Shown in pieces: positions 36,391-50,670 of a stretch of 64,000 bases of DNA. A model generated the notes under the pieces. That model made no database searches, was not told where the DNA came from, and was given only the letters and a program-made list of their open reading frames with translations. This DNA comes from Lithospermum erythrorhizon (Eukaryota > Streptophyta > Magnoliopsida > Boraginales > Boraginaceae). The stretch is from positions 868,001 through 932,000 of the forward strand of contig JADFUC010001351.1 of NCBI GenBank assembly GCA_019722365.1. The letters are read 5' to 3'. Numbering within the stretch: position 1 is the stretch's first letter; each line of letters opens with the position of its first letter. Made by a program: the position numbers and the translations under genes.

Positions 36391-39110
36391 CTGAAATTTT
36401 CATATTTTTTCTTCCAAAACCCTAATTTTAAAATATACTCCTCATGAAATTAAAAGGGCATACTTATTACTCACTCCATTTCAAAATACCTGCATTTTGG
36501 ATCATGGTCTATATTGACATAAATTACTTTTTATTCACTAATCCTAAAAAATATAAAATTGATATCATTGAATTTATTTTTAAAAATATTTTCATAATAT
36601 TATTTTTCAAAAATCAATTAATTTTGAAATGAAGGTACGTGAAAACTCTATAAATTAATAATGTTGGGACCGATGAAATTTATTAATTTAGAGAGTTATT
36701 AATTTATCGATAAATTAATAATTTATTAATTTGAAGAGTTTTTTAACAACATGTAAATATTCTTCTTGAATTTACTGAGATTGATGTGAAAGATGTAGAA
36801 TCATTCAGAAGATATCGAAAGATAGTAGAAATAAAAGAAGATAATAAGTAAATGCTATTAATTATTTTCATATTAGTTATATTAATTAATTGAGTATTAA
36901 GTTTAGTATCATTACCATAAGTATTTCACATCAGAATAACTAGCCGATCGAACATGATTTAGTGTAAAAAAACCAAAATGTATTCGTTTATTGTTGCCTT
37001 TTCTTCAGATCCCAATTACTTTTCATTTCTAGCAATTTTTATTTTAAAGTATTATTTATTTCACAGTTTGCAAATAATAGACCAAGAGAAAGTAAGAGGA
37101 GTGGGTTAGTGGGAAGTTTTGGGAAGGTTAGTGGAAAAGATAAAAATTAATAGAAAATTATAATTATGTTCTCACATAAACTCAATTTTAAACGTGAAAA
37201 ACTCTAGTTTGAAAGGACAAAAAATAGCAATAAAATTTGGTGAAGCCAATAACTTCCACTTTATCAATTTTCTTTATATATATTGTATATATTTATATTG
37301 TTCTCTCATTCTTATAGAGTCATATTTTCATTAAGTTGTGGCTAATTATTTTTTAATTTCTAATTATTAATTTAAGCGATTTTCTCGGTACTCATATATT
37401 ATAAAATGATTTCCCGAAAAAATTATTATGTTATTATTTTATCGATTTTTGTAATTTTTTCAACTGCGAGATCGAATAAATTTATTATTTTAAAGAGTTT
37501 TTTAATTACCGAGTATTAATTTATAGAGTTTTTACTATAGTACTAAAATAATAATGGAAAGTTCTGTTTGGTAGCTTCACTGTCAACTCCATGCAATGTC
37601 GAGCTGTTGATCGTAGTTTTGCTTGGAATCTCACAAGAGATATAGCATCGTCTTAACTTTACACCAAACAAAACAACTCAGAGATGATAAATGGCAATCA
37701 TACCTGAGTATTATTGGTGCCATTCCTTTACGAAACCAACTCATTTATTTCCGAGGAACAAGAAGGGCCACCGCCATTCTTTTACAAGCTGTGTGAAGCT
37801 TCTCCAACAGACTTCACACATTCACTATCTTGTCCATAGACGATAGCATATTGGTACAGACTCCTTTCGGATATATTTACACCTTTCAGATATATTAATA
37901 AGCTTTTGAGTTGTACTATCTACATTTTAAATTAATTGAATTTCTCATTTTTCGAAACACAACTTTAATAATTAATTACTTTTTATACATATTATGAAAA
38001 ATTATAATAAAAATAACATTATTTAAAATATTTTAAAAACGAATCAAACGATATCAATTTTATATTTTTGAGTTAGTGAATAAAAAATAATTTGTAGGCT
38101 GTTAAGAGAATAATAACCCCTCAGACAATCAACGGTAATTACAAAGTATATAATTACAAATATAATTACCCTAATGGACCTCCAATAATATATATACAAC
38201 ATATGTATCTATAGCCTATTATTAACACTCACCCCTCAAGTTAAGCACGTAGCCATAACGCCAACTTGCTCAGAAAGTTAATAAACTGCGGTTGCCTCTT
38301 AAATGGTTTGGGTGAAGATATCCGGCGACCGAGAGCCCGTGGGAACGTGTGAGGCCACAATAGTACTATCGACAATAGCATCCCGCGTAAAATGGCAATC
38401 AACTCCTATATGTTTCAACGCCGAAAGACCGGGTTCTTCGCAGTAGCGGAAGTTTGACCGACTATCACAATATACCTATCGATTCTCGAACATATACGCC
38501 CAGCACTCAGTAGCTAAAGCCTCAACCCACTTCGCTAACTCACAAGAACTCCGCCATCAAGCCAAGCCGATTTGAAAAAGAGAGACTCCGTGATTCTGCC
38601 TTTTTCGACTTCCACAAAATGGGAGACGCCTCCGAAAATACAATCCATCCTGGCCACGATCGACGAGACACCTGACACGCCGCCCAATCCTAGTCAAGCA
38701 CCACCCCTCAGAAGAGTAACCAAGTTTGATGTAAATAAAATGCCTGGCCCCGGCAACCCTTTCGATAGCTTAACTATTGTGAAGGCTGCATCCCAATGTC
38801 CTCATTCGGTTTCGCTAGAATCGGGACAAGATACGACCGCAGTTCGAGCACGTCGAGTAAAAGCTAAATAAGTCTACCAACCAACCAACGATATTTTGCG
38901 CCATCCGCCTATCCGGCTCTAGGAAACACTCAGCTTTTTGATTCTCGCTCCATTGGAACGTGGACCGGTTTGGCACTCAAGAAGACCGCTTTCCTCGAGA
39001 TAATATTCAAGGCATATCACGATAAAGATAAATACCTTCAGGGTTCCTCGCCACTTCTATACCCAAAAAATATTTCAATTTCCCAAGGTATTTCATATGA
39101 AAACAAGTGC

Positions 39111-39870
39111 TCAAATACGTCTTAAAGTCCGCAGTAGCTCAATGATCATTCCCCGCAATATCAAATCATCCACATACACCAAAACATTTATCCGAGTCTC
39201 CTGTTTGGAATAAGTAAATAAAGAGTAATCAAAGTACGATTGTATAAAACCATACCGTCTTAGAGCATCAGCAAATTTTGGCAAACCAAAGATCGCGAGC
39301 CCGGCTTCAATCCGCATAGATATTTTCATATACACTCTTTCCTTGCCGATACCCATGCAAAAATGCTTATGAACATCCATTTGGTGAAGCTCCCAATTTT
39401 TAGTCAGCCAAGTATCAAGTAAGCAACACTTATCAGAACGTATTTGCCACAGAACAAATGTGTCGGTAATAGTCAATCCCTTCAACTTGGTGATCAAGTA
39501 AATACTACCGTATTAAGCCTGAGCCGCTCAACCTAATTTCATCGCACCGATGTTTAATTCTATATATCCACTGACTCCCCAGGGCTTTCTTTTCTACCGG
39601 TAGAGTTTCCAAAGTCTATGTTTCGTTACTCTCAAGAGCTCGAATTTCCGTATGCATAGCCTCCCGCCATCCGGGATCTTGCATTGCCTCCGTGAATGAT
39701 CGAGGTTCAACATCTGTAGCAACAACTGCAAGAAAAATTCGGTGTTCTAAGGAAAAACGAGAACTATCCATAACATCGCATGCAGAAAGTGAGATTACCG
39801 CTACCGAGAGAAGTCGTGAACTCGATGACGGTAGCGGGGTGGTCTCGTATCGAAAGAGTATTAACAACAA
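39111..39870 (-). pseudogene. copia reverse transcriptase region, frameshifted
   Basis: Two frames carry the RT domain: 39870-39616 with SFTEAMQDPGWREAM (start of RT), and 39497-39111 with QMDVH..F and NVLVYVDDLI (the catalytic YVDD). The frame change between them shows the enzyme is lost. Confidence 0.82.
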
Positions 39871-41243
39871 ACAAGTTCAATGTAGATGGAACACGAGCGC
39901 CGCATACCTCTACCTTGGGAAGTGACATCGCTGTAGCTTCGAGTGACTCATCTGTTTTATCTCACACCCCGCCTGGGCACCACTGCCTCGCTTCAAAGCT
40001 GTGGGCGGGGCAAGTTCGACGACTTGGGTGGGGCTCTCGATTGTGGTCACTGGCTGTCCGCGACTCCATAGCGCTGGGAAATGAGTCGAGCTCTCCAACA
40101 ATATCAAGCAAAGACACTATCGACTCCAAATTTACAATCGGAACTCGGTACACTGCTTATGATCAATATTCGAGTAGGGAAAAATGGATTCTACAAACTT
40201 GACATCCCGCGAAACAAAAAATTCCTTGGTCTCCAAATCATAAACTTTCCACCCCTTTTTCCCAAACGGATATCCAACAAAGATACATTTTCTACTTCGA
40301 CTCGAAAATTTATCCGACTTAGCCTTTAAATTGTGTGCATAGCATAAGGACCCCAAACACGCAATTCAGACAATCGAGGGGGAACACCAAACAAACATTC
40401 ATAAGGAGACTTATACGCTAATATTTTAGAGGGAGTCCGATTAATCAAATACCCTGCAGCAAGAATACATTCACCCAAAAAACTGGTAGAGTCAAAGCTG
40501 CCTGAAATTTCAAAGCTCGAGCTACATTAAGAATATGCCTATGTTTTCATTCAACCTCGACCATTTTGTTGAGGAGTACCAACACACGACGTTTGGAAAA
40601 TAATACCATGATCCGCAAAATAATTTTTGAGGCAAAAAATTCTGTCTCCTTGTCACCTCGACAAGATTAACTTTAGCATGAAATTGACGCCTACTAAAGC
40701 TAAAAATCGAGTAAATAAGTTAAACACTTCCGTTTTATCATTCATCAAAAAATCCAAACCGCACGTGAAAAATCATCCACTATAGTTAAGAAAAACCGAG
40801 CCCCACTCGAGGATGAAGTTCGATACGGACCCCATAGATCACAATGCACCAAATCAAACGGAAAACAAGCTTTATTATCACTTAACGAAAAAGAGTTCTC
40901 GAGTTTGCTTAGCTTGATAACAAATGTCACACGGTTGATCAAGACTATTATTCAAAAAAAACAAACGGTAAAGAGTTCACAATTGAAGCTGAAAGATGTC
41001 CTAATCGCCGATGCCAAACAACCGGATTCCAACCACCCGGACTACCGCTTCCCGAGACCACCCCTGAAGTAATAGAGACCACCACGCCGCTCACCGAGTC
41101 CAATCAGCATCCTCGAGCACCGGTCCTGAATAATACAACCAGATTTCACAAAAGAGAGAACACAATCAAGATTATCAAGTAGGTGTGTAATCTCAAAAGA
41201 TTACGCAAAATTGAGTGAAACATAGTAAACCTGCTTTGCAAAA

Positions 41244-41600
41244 TTAAAGGAAAGTTAAGATAATCGGACTGGGTACACATTTCATAGATGCAACTTTACT
41301 ACCATCCGGAAGATTAACCATACAAGCAGGCATGTCATGTAAATTAGACAATAAAGATAAGTTACCCGTGACATGATTCGAGGCACCCGAGTCGAGTACC
41401 CATAACCGAGATAAACACTCACCAGTAAGTTGATCATTGGGTTGTTTACTGGAAGAGCCCAATAAAGAAAGTAATTGTTGCACCTGTTCAGAAGTCACAC
41501 CCGGAATCAACTCGACTTGATCAATGTCTGACACAACAGCACGCCACGGTTCTCTAAGCCAAGAAGCAGGAGGTTTCGGCGCACCACCTAGTCCCCTCAC
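41244..41600 (-). pseudogene. copia protease region
   Basis: An open stretch of 118 codons holds WVLDSGASNHVTG, the aspartic-protease active site (DSGA) of copia polyproteins, upstream of the integrase block. It lies between separately framed gag and integrase pieces, so the polyprotein is broken. Confidence 0.8.
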
Positions 41601-41843
41601 GCTCCCCTACCTCGGCCGGCTCACACGGACCGGTGTCCTGGCCGCCCACTACTCGGGTGGAAGCCGTGCTTGCTAAAACATGCAACTCCTCATGTCCAAC
41701 CTGACAATAAGTGCTGAAGTGATATTAGAGAAAACGTGGGCTTATATATTTAGGGAAGTGTTCATTGCTTGAAAGGTCATAACTTCCATCCGTAGTCGGT
41801 TTCGCCAAGATCACGCTCTGGAGTCGTTCTCTTGATTCATCGC

Positions 41844-42164
41844 CTAAATGTCCAATCCAATGTGGCGAGGACCAGGCCAAAAAGTTTGGAACGAGACGGT
41901 CATGGCATTCCGATTTATTCCATACAAGAAATCATGGAATTTCTCTTCATCCAATTTTAGTTGAAATTGCTCACTCATCCCACAAACACAAGCCGGAACC
42001 GGATTGAACGCCACAAGTTCATCCCATAATTTTTCTAGTTTACCAAAGTAGTCCGCCAATCGGCTACTTTGCTGAGGTCCGCTTGCACTTCGACAAGGCA
42101 TGCTTTCAGCCTTCATTAACATTGCTCGCCAATATTTTTTCTCTGTCAGACAATCGCGGTTCAT
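41844..42164 (-). pseudogene. copia gag fragment
   Basis: About 106 codons include LADYFGKLEKLWDELVAF and a FHDFLYGINR stretch typical of plant copia gag (UBN2-like). It sits close to the 5' LTR at 42573-42688, as expected for gag. Confidence 0.7.
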
Positions 42165-44837
42165 AAACTAATCTAACAAGAGTAGATTGAATAACATCCC
42201 AATCCGCAATAAAATCGTGGTTCTGCAGGGTCTATAAGTGGGTACCACTCTAAGAAACCGCAATTTGCTTCTGGCCCCGCAAAACATAGCCTGTGGAACG
42301 AGACCCCCTCCTCATAATCGACGTTAATTTGATCGCATTCAATCACATTGCTTGATTATCGCTGGAGCCGATAGTGGCCGGGAATGTGGGTCAATTCGTG
42401 GATAAATACAACCTCAGATTCTGGGGGTCGGGGATAATTTGAAGTTTCAAAGCAGTGTTTCTTGCTTGATCTGATCATCACTGGTATTTACTCACGCACC
42501 ATCGCTCAAGGTAGGAGAATATTGCTTGGGAAAATTGGGAGATGCTTGGTTTTAACCTCACATACTACGCCATGTTATCAATAACTCAGATTAATCAAAC
42601 TTAATTACAAGTATATAATTACAAATATAATTATCCTAATGGGCCTCCAATAATATATACAACATATACACGTAGCCTATTATTAACATGGTAAAAATTC
42701 TATTACCTAAATTCCAAAATGCTTCAATTAATTTAAAATGAAGAAAATAATACTCATTACGGATTTATTGACATAATAAATAAAAATTTAGCTTAGGATG
42801 AAAAACCACATGAATGCTGATATACATCACTACCAGACCTCGTGATTAAGTCAAGGGCACGTCACACGTGTAAAACCTTTGATGGATCTGGTTATACATG
42901 TGGGCATTGAGAATTTATTAGTATCATATCGATTAATTAAGATCTTTTGAGTTTATTAATAAGACATTGAATATTATTCATGTAAAGTCAATTACTTTTA
43001 AGAGTAAAAGTTAATTTTTACTCCCCTCTAATCTATTTTAATTGACTCATTACATATCAAGATAAATATTTAATTTTCAATTACCCCTAATTATATTATT
43101 AAAAAATTCACAAAAAAATTAATATTCAAAGTATTTTAAAAAGAAGAATCTAATTATATATATTTTATATTTTTTAATTTGGTCAGAATAATTAATAATC
43201 AATAATAAAGATAATTTCAAAAAAAAAAAGTCGACAATTAAAGCTTGATCAAGTATATAGTATACTAGAAATTTAAAATGTTAATTAATGAAAATCAAAC
43301 CATAAAGTAAAACATTCAATCCAATTCCAGATGTTTAACTTCTAAGAGGCCACATATTCAACTTTGTGCCGATTATATCATGTTTAATTTGCATTAGTAA
43401 TATTTTTTTAAAAAAACCGTTAGCTTCATTATTTTGCTTGGAAGAGGATAACTACTGTGATGATTAATAATAAAAAGAAAAACATTGACAAAACGAATCA
43501 CACTTCTAAATTTAATTGTTTATCACCCAAACTCCATGTAGAGGCTTTGATTCGATTCACGTATGGTACCTTATAAACATTCTCTCCCAAAAAAATATAA
43601 AAAATATTTAGATAAATTAAACATTTCTGAGTTCATTTTAGAGGCTTTCCCTATGGTATTATATTACTATTATTAGGCAACTTCTTGAAGGTGAAATTAT
43701 GACTGCAGTTCACTCTATAAGAGTAAGTTGGCTTATCACTTTTTTGTACCAAAAATAGTTTAATAGTATAAGTCATCAGTGAAGTTCAAGAGAGAAAACA
43801 GGATGATGGAAACTTCTTGGAAACTAATGAATTGGTAACTGATAAGGTATATATTGTGAATAATTTGACAATATCATGTAGATTGATTCCGTTATTTGCT
43901 AGTTCAACGTTGAATATTATGGGATTGTTGTCGATCCGAATCGGTCAAATATTCTAACCTGTCAAATATTCTAACTTATATAATTATTATTTATACACAT
44001 CTTCTCATTTACAACTATTCGTAATTAACCATGTGAGGAAATGCTCTTTACGAAGGAGAGAAAACAGGTTGATGAGTCCTTGAGCTCTCTATAGCCGCAT
44101 GCCATTGACTACACCACATGTCTTTGTATCCCTCATCAACATAGAATTCCATTCCAACAAGGACCCACTGATCAAATACCACATGCCATGCCGACTACTC
44201 CTTGCCCTAATCTTCCTCATGCATACTTTCATGATGGCCTACAAGGTCTCTAAATTACTCTAAAGAACACCCCCTTTAACCCAATCTCAACTGATTAGTT
44301 AATATTTAATAAATTTTAGGATAATTTTGAGTATTTTATTGTTTATTATTTGATTGTTTTGATATATTAATTGATAAATATGACTAATTACGTGATTATG
44401 GTCTTTTTATAATTATTGGAAAATAATTTCTTAATTTAGACAAGAAAAGCTAAAAGAGATAGCGGTTCAAGTCATACATTCTTAATATAACGTAATAAAA
44501 AGTCCCGTTCAAAATCCAAAAAAGAGACATGATTTATAAAAGTATGTCGGTATCAAAGACCCCTAGCCTAACATAATTCATTATTATTTATTCATTCACG
44601 TAGCAGCATATTGGAGAACAGGCGCAACACTCCATTCTTGTTTTTGCATTATATTCACTTTGGCAGCAGCTTGAGATTACTATGATTTCTAATCGCTTCG
44701 GCCAAAGACAATCGATGATTTTTGCTCTCTTTTATTTATATTTTTGGTTAAGTTATGCTTTCAAAAATATTATTTAATATTTATTTTAGTATGAGTAGTA
44801 GCTAATTTTTTCATTAATGTGACATGATGTGAATCCT

Positions 44838-45096
44838 TAACAAATAGATTTCTATCGGATTTTGAGTTATTATATATACACTAGTATTAATCATTTAACC
44901 TATTTTGATTCAAGTGTTTTTAAAGCGGTCGGGCTTCTTTTATATGTGAATCTCCGAGATTTATGAATGAATCTTAATAAACAGATTTTTTCTATCCGAT
45001 TGAGTTATTATATACGCATCAAGATTAATTCACTGAACATATATTTCTACCTGCTTTAGAAAGCGGGTCATTTCTTTTTATATGCGAATTCAGATT
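44838..45096 (+). repeat. Diverged tandem duplication, period about 145 bp
   Basis: Two copies run in order through 'aatagatttctatc/acagattttttctatc', GAGTTATTATATA, 'tattaatca/gattaattca', AAGCGG and CTTTTATATG, at 44838-44965 and 44980-45096. They have diverged by many substitutions. Confidence 0.6.
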
Positions 45097-48000
45097 TTAC
45101 ATAAGTCACACAATCGTATTTAACATCATAAATTAGCTCTCTTGATTAATTAATTAGTTTGTTATTACTCGGAAGTATGCAGGAGATTAGTCGGTTCCAA
45201 TAGATTCTCTTGTGCTTATAATCTTTAATTTAATTATTTCGACTACGAATAATAAGGATTTAGTTAATTTAGGATATTCGCGAACTCCTGCACAACATTG
45301 CAATCGGACCCCAAGTGCTGGGGATAATTCTAGTGTTTGAAAAGAGAATCTGTCATAAAGCGAAATCAATAATTCGTAGTGAGTTTTAATCTATAAGTGT
45401 ATCCTCTCTGCTTCCATTTTTCAGTTTTAAGCCTTGTCATTTTAGTTAAACCAATTCTAAATCATCTTTTTTCTCAAATAAATTATACTAATTTATAATT
45501 TGTTTCTAATGGATCTAACCCTTAATTAATACTATACTATTATACTTCCACTGTGTTCTTGCGAGGAATATAATTTATTCCATCAACTACTACATTATCC
45601 ATCCCACATATTTAATATGGAGTAATAAATAATTGAAAATACGGTTAGTAGTTTGATAAAATCGAAATTCGATTCTTGATACTATACTTAAATTGGAACA
45701 AATGGATAGCAAAAGTTCAAATTATTGACCGGATAATATTTTCTTCATCAAACATAACAAGTAAGTATTTAATTTATCATCGCACGTATTCAAATTTTAA
45801 GAAACTGTAGCATTTAGCATCAGTTAGCTATAATTTCGTAAAATTTACTTCTTTCAATCGCTATTTTATTTTTTTACTCACTTTTACGTATACACTTTAA
45901 TGCTTTTCCTATTATTCACTAAAATTAAAATTAAATATTTTAAATATGTCAATAGAAATTAAATTCTAAAAGAATAAAAATAATATATTAAATATGAATG
46001 TTAATGAACATATCTTTTTAATTTATATTCCGTATTTGTATATGAGGAAAATATTTATTTATTTTATTTTTTATATAATTGAAAATGAGTAAAATGTTAA
46101 AAAATTAATCAGAAATAAGTAAGATTATAATTTAGAATCGAACATAATGAGTAACATATTTTAAATATCTCAATATGTAACATTCGTAACTCATGTACTA
46201 TCAATATAATTAGACTATTTCAAGACACGATCGTACAAGGCATACAGTCGTGCCTATTTGCCCTTAAAAACAACACAAACGAATACTGCATCAGTTCAAG
46301 GCACTGAGTGGAAAGCAAAAATATTTTTCTAGAGCTTGTATTCTGAAAAAATGATTTTACCTATTTTACCATTTAATTTATTTAATTGATTTTTATTACA
46401 TATCGCAGATAAATTTTTAATTGATCTTCACTACTTTTAATTATATTATTAAAAATTAATATTATAAACTATTTTTTAAAAAATAATTCAATAATATAAA
46501 TTTTATATTTTTTAAAAATAATAAATAACAATAGTTAAAGTTTGATTTCAATAGGAATACATATTTGGCAAACTTTGTGTATAATTAAATGGCTTCAATA
46601 ATGAAGGCTACTGTTGTTACCTCACTGTTCCTTCCCCAATTCACAGTTGACCCAAATATGTCACTCATTTGGATAACAATCATATCTGTTGTCCCATAAC
46701 TCTTGTCCCCTAAATAATCTCCACAATCCAATCTCACACTTTCACCGCGTTGTCATAACGTGTCATTTCTATTGGCTGCATTTCAAGCGTGTCTTTTTTT
46801 TTTCGGTTAATACACCTACATTTCAAATTAACTAGTAAGGAGGGATATACGTTGAAATGCCATATAATTTTATTATATGTAATTTTATTTATATCTAAAA
46901 TATAATATAAAATTACAATTTTATTATACTTAATTTCATTATTATAATTATAAAAGATAATATAAAATTATAGGGGGTAGGAAAAATAAAAATTATCGGT
47001 CAAATATAATTTTATTATATTTTAAAGAGTATCAATTCTCTGCAAAAGATCGCCACCTACTTTTCATGTCTCTTTCGGCATTCATAAGTATCAGATTTAT
47101 ATTATCGAAATCACGATACATAATCAATACTCCAACACACGATGCATAACATTATAAATGCAGATGTAAGGATCTCACGCAAATTCCTAAACTACGAAAT
47201 CATAAAATCAAAATATAATTTATATATATTTTAAACTTTATTATCTAAAAATTCAATTGTCATACTTAAATCGTCCAAATTTCTCCATCTTTTGTCTTTT
47301 TATTTGTTAATTAAAGTTTCTTCAATGCATCATCATCTTTATGAAGATCAATTTACTCTATTTTTTGCTCTTTTATTATTTACTATTTCATTCTTTCATT
47401 TACGACATATCTTTTTCTTAGTGTGTAACATTCTATTGTTTTTTATTATATATAGTTATTCGCTTCATACCTGCTTTCAAATTAATAATTGCCTCAACCT
47501 AGCACATTGAAGTTGTCTAATATTAACTTTTCTAGATTTTCTCTAACAATTTTATTGCCTAATTAAGAACTATTATGCATAGTTAAAAGAAAATAATATG
47601 AAATCATATAATTGTTCTATTTCATCCAAAATTAATTATGAACGCGCTCAAAGACAAATGTGGAGTTTAAGTTTTCATAATGATTTTATATTTGTGAAAA
47701 TATTAATTATGTCTTCAAATGTGAATTATTTTTTTTGTCTATTATGTCCGATATTTTGGATGTATTGTTTATGGTCTTGATAATTTTGATTTGAGTTCTC
47801 CCTTATTATTTTTCAATTTACTTTATCTTGTTATATTTCTCTCTTAATATTTAATATATGGGTAAAACAAAGAAACAATGTAAGCTAATGTGATATTTAG
47901 TGAAAATTCAATAATGTAAAACTTGTACATATAACTTCAGATGTATATTACTAACCTAAAAGAGCCTTACACTCATTGTTTGAATATAAAATTTAAAACA

Positions 48001-50029
48001 AAAGAGTTTTCTCACATATATAACATAATATAATATGAAAAACTTTATATGCAATAATTGGGATATTATTTGTACTATTTAATTTTAATAAAAAAAGAAC
48101 AAACCTATCCCTTAGTTTAAGGTAGTACCTATTAATAGTTTTATAAAGTATACAAGATGAAATTTGTATAGGACATAATTAAATTGTCATAATAAAGTAA
48201 ATCTTAATACAATAATTTAAAAATAGTTTAAGTGATTTACATTTATCGCTTTAGCTTAGTTACACACGATTTCTTTATTATCAATTTCAAAAGTATAATA
48301 AAAAATTGTAATAGAGAAACAAAACTATCTAATAAGTAAAATTTGACAATTATAAAGAAAATGTCATTTGGCAAACTATGGAAATCATCGAAACCTGAAA
48401 ATATCATTTTTTAACTATTTCCCTAAAGGCCTAAGATTTGCAAATTTTATTGTCTTTAATCGATTTATACAACTTCACTTAGATCAAAATTATCATACTA
48501 ATAGTAAAATATGTTCAAAAACTATATCTCAATATATTTTCACTAAATATTATATTACAAAGTATTTGAGTTCACCAATGGGTCTAATTTTTTACCAAAT
48601 TATTTTGAATTATTAAAGGAATTGAGAATTTTTCATTTCCATTATTCTATGGCTTAATCATAATATTTTTGTATTTTTTTTGGAATTTTTTATTAATTAA
48701 TAAACTATAGGAGGATGAGTGCTCTTTTTTCTACTATAAGAAGGTAGATCAATTAATATGTATTTTCGATTTTATAACAATAATACAATATAAAAAGTTT
48801 ATTATTTCAAATTAAAATAGATTACATATTGATTTCAACTAATACGCATCAAATACAATTTATATAGCTTTCCTAATATAGCTTCATATCTTAGAGCATT
48901 GCATATGATCGGCTCCCCTAAAATTTTCTCTCAAATGCAAATAAAATCATCATTTTTTTTATTATGTGGGTTTATTACTTTTATTAATGTACTTTGAAGA
49001 AATTTCTTTCCTCATATTCACCCAAAAACATAAAAAATCAAGATTTCAAGATTTTCAATAACGAAAAAGAAAATTAAATAATATAGTGAAATGCAGACAA
49101 TTTTCAAAGGTGGTGAAATTTTTTTAGGGGCTCAGTTATTTGTAAGAAATTAAAAAAATATCATTTTAATACTTAATTTTTCAAAGAATCTATTATAATT
49201 TTAAGTAGGTAACATGCTCTTATCCTTTCTTCCAATCTACATAACAAGCCTATGGTTTGGTGTAATGCTAGAGTACCACCCTTAGAGAAAAACTTAGTTG
49301 GACTAAAAAAATATATATATGTAATGTTAAATAGTGTATTCAATTCCTATAAATGGTATAATATATATGTAGCATGCATGTTGGACCAAGAAATTTACTT
49401 ATTGACTTTTATTGATTGTCCGAAGTGCTTATCAGCTAATCAAGTCAAACTTCACTGATTCTTATGGATATAAGTTACTATTCGTAATTATTATTTCATA
49501 TATGTTAGTAATAAAATATATCCTAATAAGCAAAATTTATATGCTATTGACATAAAAATTAAAGCATCATTATCTCGATCAATAAAAGTCAATTTTGTAT
49601 GTTTCCATTCACAAATGGCAATCACATGGGAATGATATTCTTTCTTTAGTAGTGTAAACACATCCCTTGAATTTAAAACAACTTCCATGGTTTGAAAATA
49701 AATCTATAAATAATAAGCTGGCTAAATTGACGGTGAAAATTATACGATATGTTTACCTTTATATTCTCTAAGAATTATAGTTTCACTAGTATTGTACTTT
49801 TAATATGTGTACAAACCTCCATTACTTAAACATCACAAGTTTCAATTTTTATTAGTTGAGCTTTTATAAATTAAATTTCCGTCATTATTTTGATGTATAA
49901 TTGATTGTTGTTATAATTTTTTAAAAATTATTTAAAGAAGTATGTTGATGCATGACAATTATGATCATCTAAGTAAATTAATGACCCCTATATATCTTTG
50001 AGAAATCTAACTAAATAACCAATATAATT

Positions 50030-50670
50030 TTTCAACCATTTAAATATAAAAGTTATGAATATTACATACTAAATTTATCTCTAAAAGATCGTAAAATTTT
50101 CTTTTTCAATAATCAAAATTATTTAAATCTCAACCAACAAAATTTCAAAATTATGAATATTATATATCACCTCCATCTCTAAAAAATTGTTCGATTTTCT
50201 TTTTTCTGTCACTTCAAAATTTTACAAGAATCAACCACTAAAATTGGCTTAATACTACATATAAAAACTAATCTTAAAGAGTATCCAACTTTTTTTCAAT
50301 AGTCAATTTTTAAAATCAACCAACAAACTTAAAAAATTATGAAAACATCAGCGGTGCCTCCATCTCTCAAAAGTTTAATTTCGATTTTTTTTGAATAGTT
50401 AAAATTATTTTAAAAGCAATAACTCAAAATTTCTTATAATTTATAAATACTAAAATTCTTCATATCATTCTAAAAGATCGATCAATTTTATCATACTACT
50501 TCGATCTCTAAAATGTTCATGGTTTTTTTTTCAATAGTTAAAATTATTTGAAATTCAACCACCAAAATTCAAAATTTATAAATACTAACATGCATTCGCT
50601 CTATAAAGATAGCTCAATTTTTTTTTCAATAGCACAATTATTTAAAACTCCACCAACAAAATTGATAACT
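50030..50670 (+). repeat. Degenerate tandem array, unit about 110-125 bp
   Basis: The motif order 'caaccaacaaaatt', 'aaaattatgaata', 'cctccatctctaaaaaa', 'ttttttttcaatag' and 'aaaattattt' recurs about five times across this stretch, with heavy drift. It looks like an old satellite-like or MITE-derived array. Confidence 0.6.

Larger units (their letters stand above)
33507..38099. other. AT-rich intergenic region
   Basis: No gene is supported. The ORFs at 33505-33738, 33762-33974, 34981-35241 and 35363-35691 show no family motif and no splice-consistent extension. Noted structures: a hairpin at 34226-34278, MITE-like ends near 35790 and 36470-36637, and short direct repeats at 36161-36390. From 37920 to 38095 the sequence resembles decayed MITE sequence seen again near 43010 and 46390. 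Confidence 0.4.
38100..42688 (-). mobile_element. Degenerate Ty1/copia retrotransposon with very short LTRs
   Basis: LTRs lie at 38100-38227 (128 bp) and 42573-42688 (116 bp), both TG...CA and alignable over ATAATTACAAATATAATTA and CTCCAATAATATATA. Between them, on the minus strand and in copia order, are a gag piece (42164-41844), protease with WVLDSGASNHVTG (41600-41244), an integrase piece (40942-40745), the integrase C-terminal SH3-like part (40356-40132), and reverse transcriptase with the YVDD site (39870-39111). A polypurine tract (GAGGGGTGAG) precedes the 3' LTR. The frame is broken many times, so the element is inactive. The flanking 5-mers (TAGGC, TGGTA) are not a target duplication. 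Confidence 0.88.

Noticed and set aside
38572..38871. 99-codon plus-strand ORF
   Set aside because: It is antisense to the decayed RNase H part of the copia element and has no domain of its own.
39780..40202. 140-codon plus-strand ORF
   Set aside because: It is antisense to copia pol and best seen as a shadow frame.
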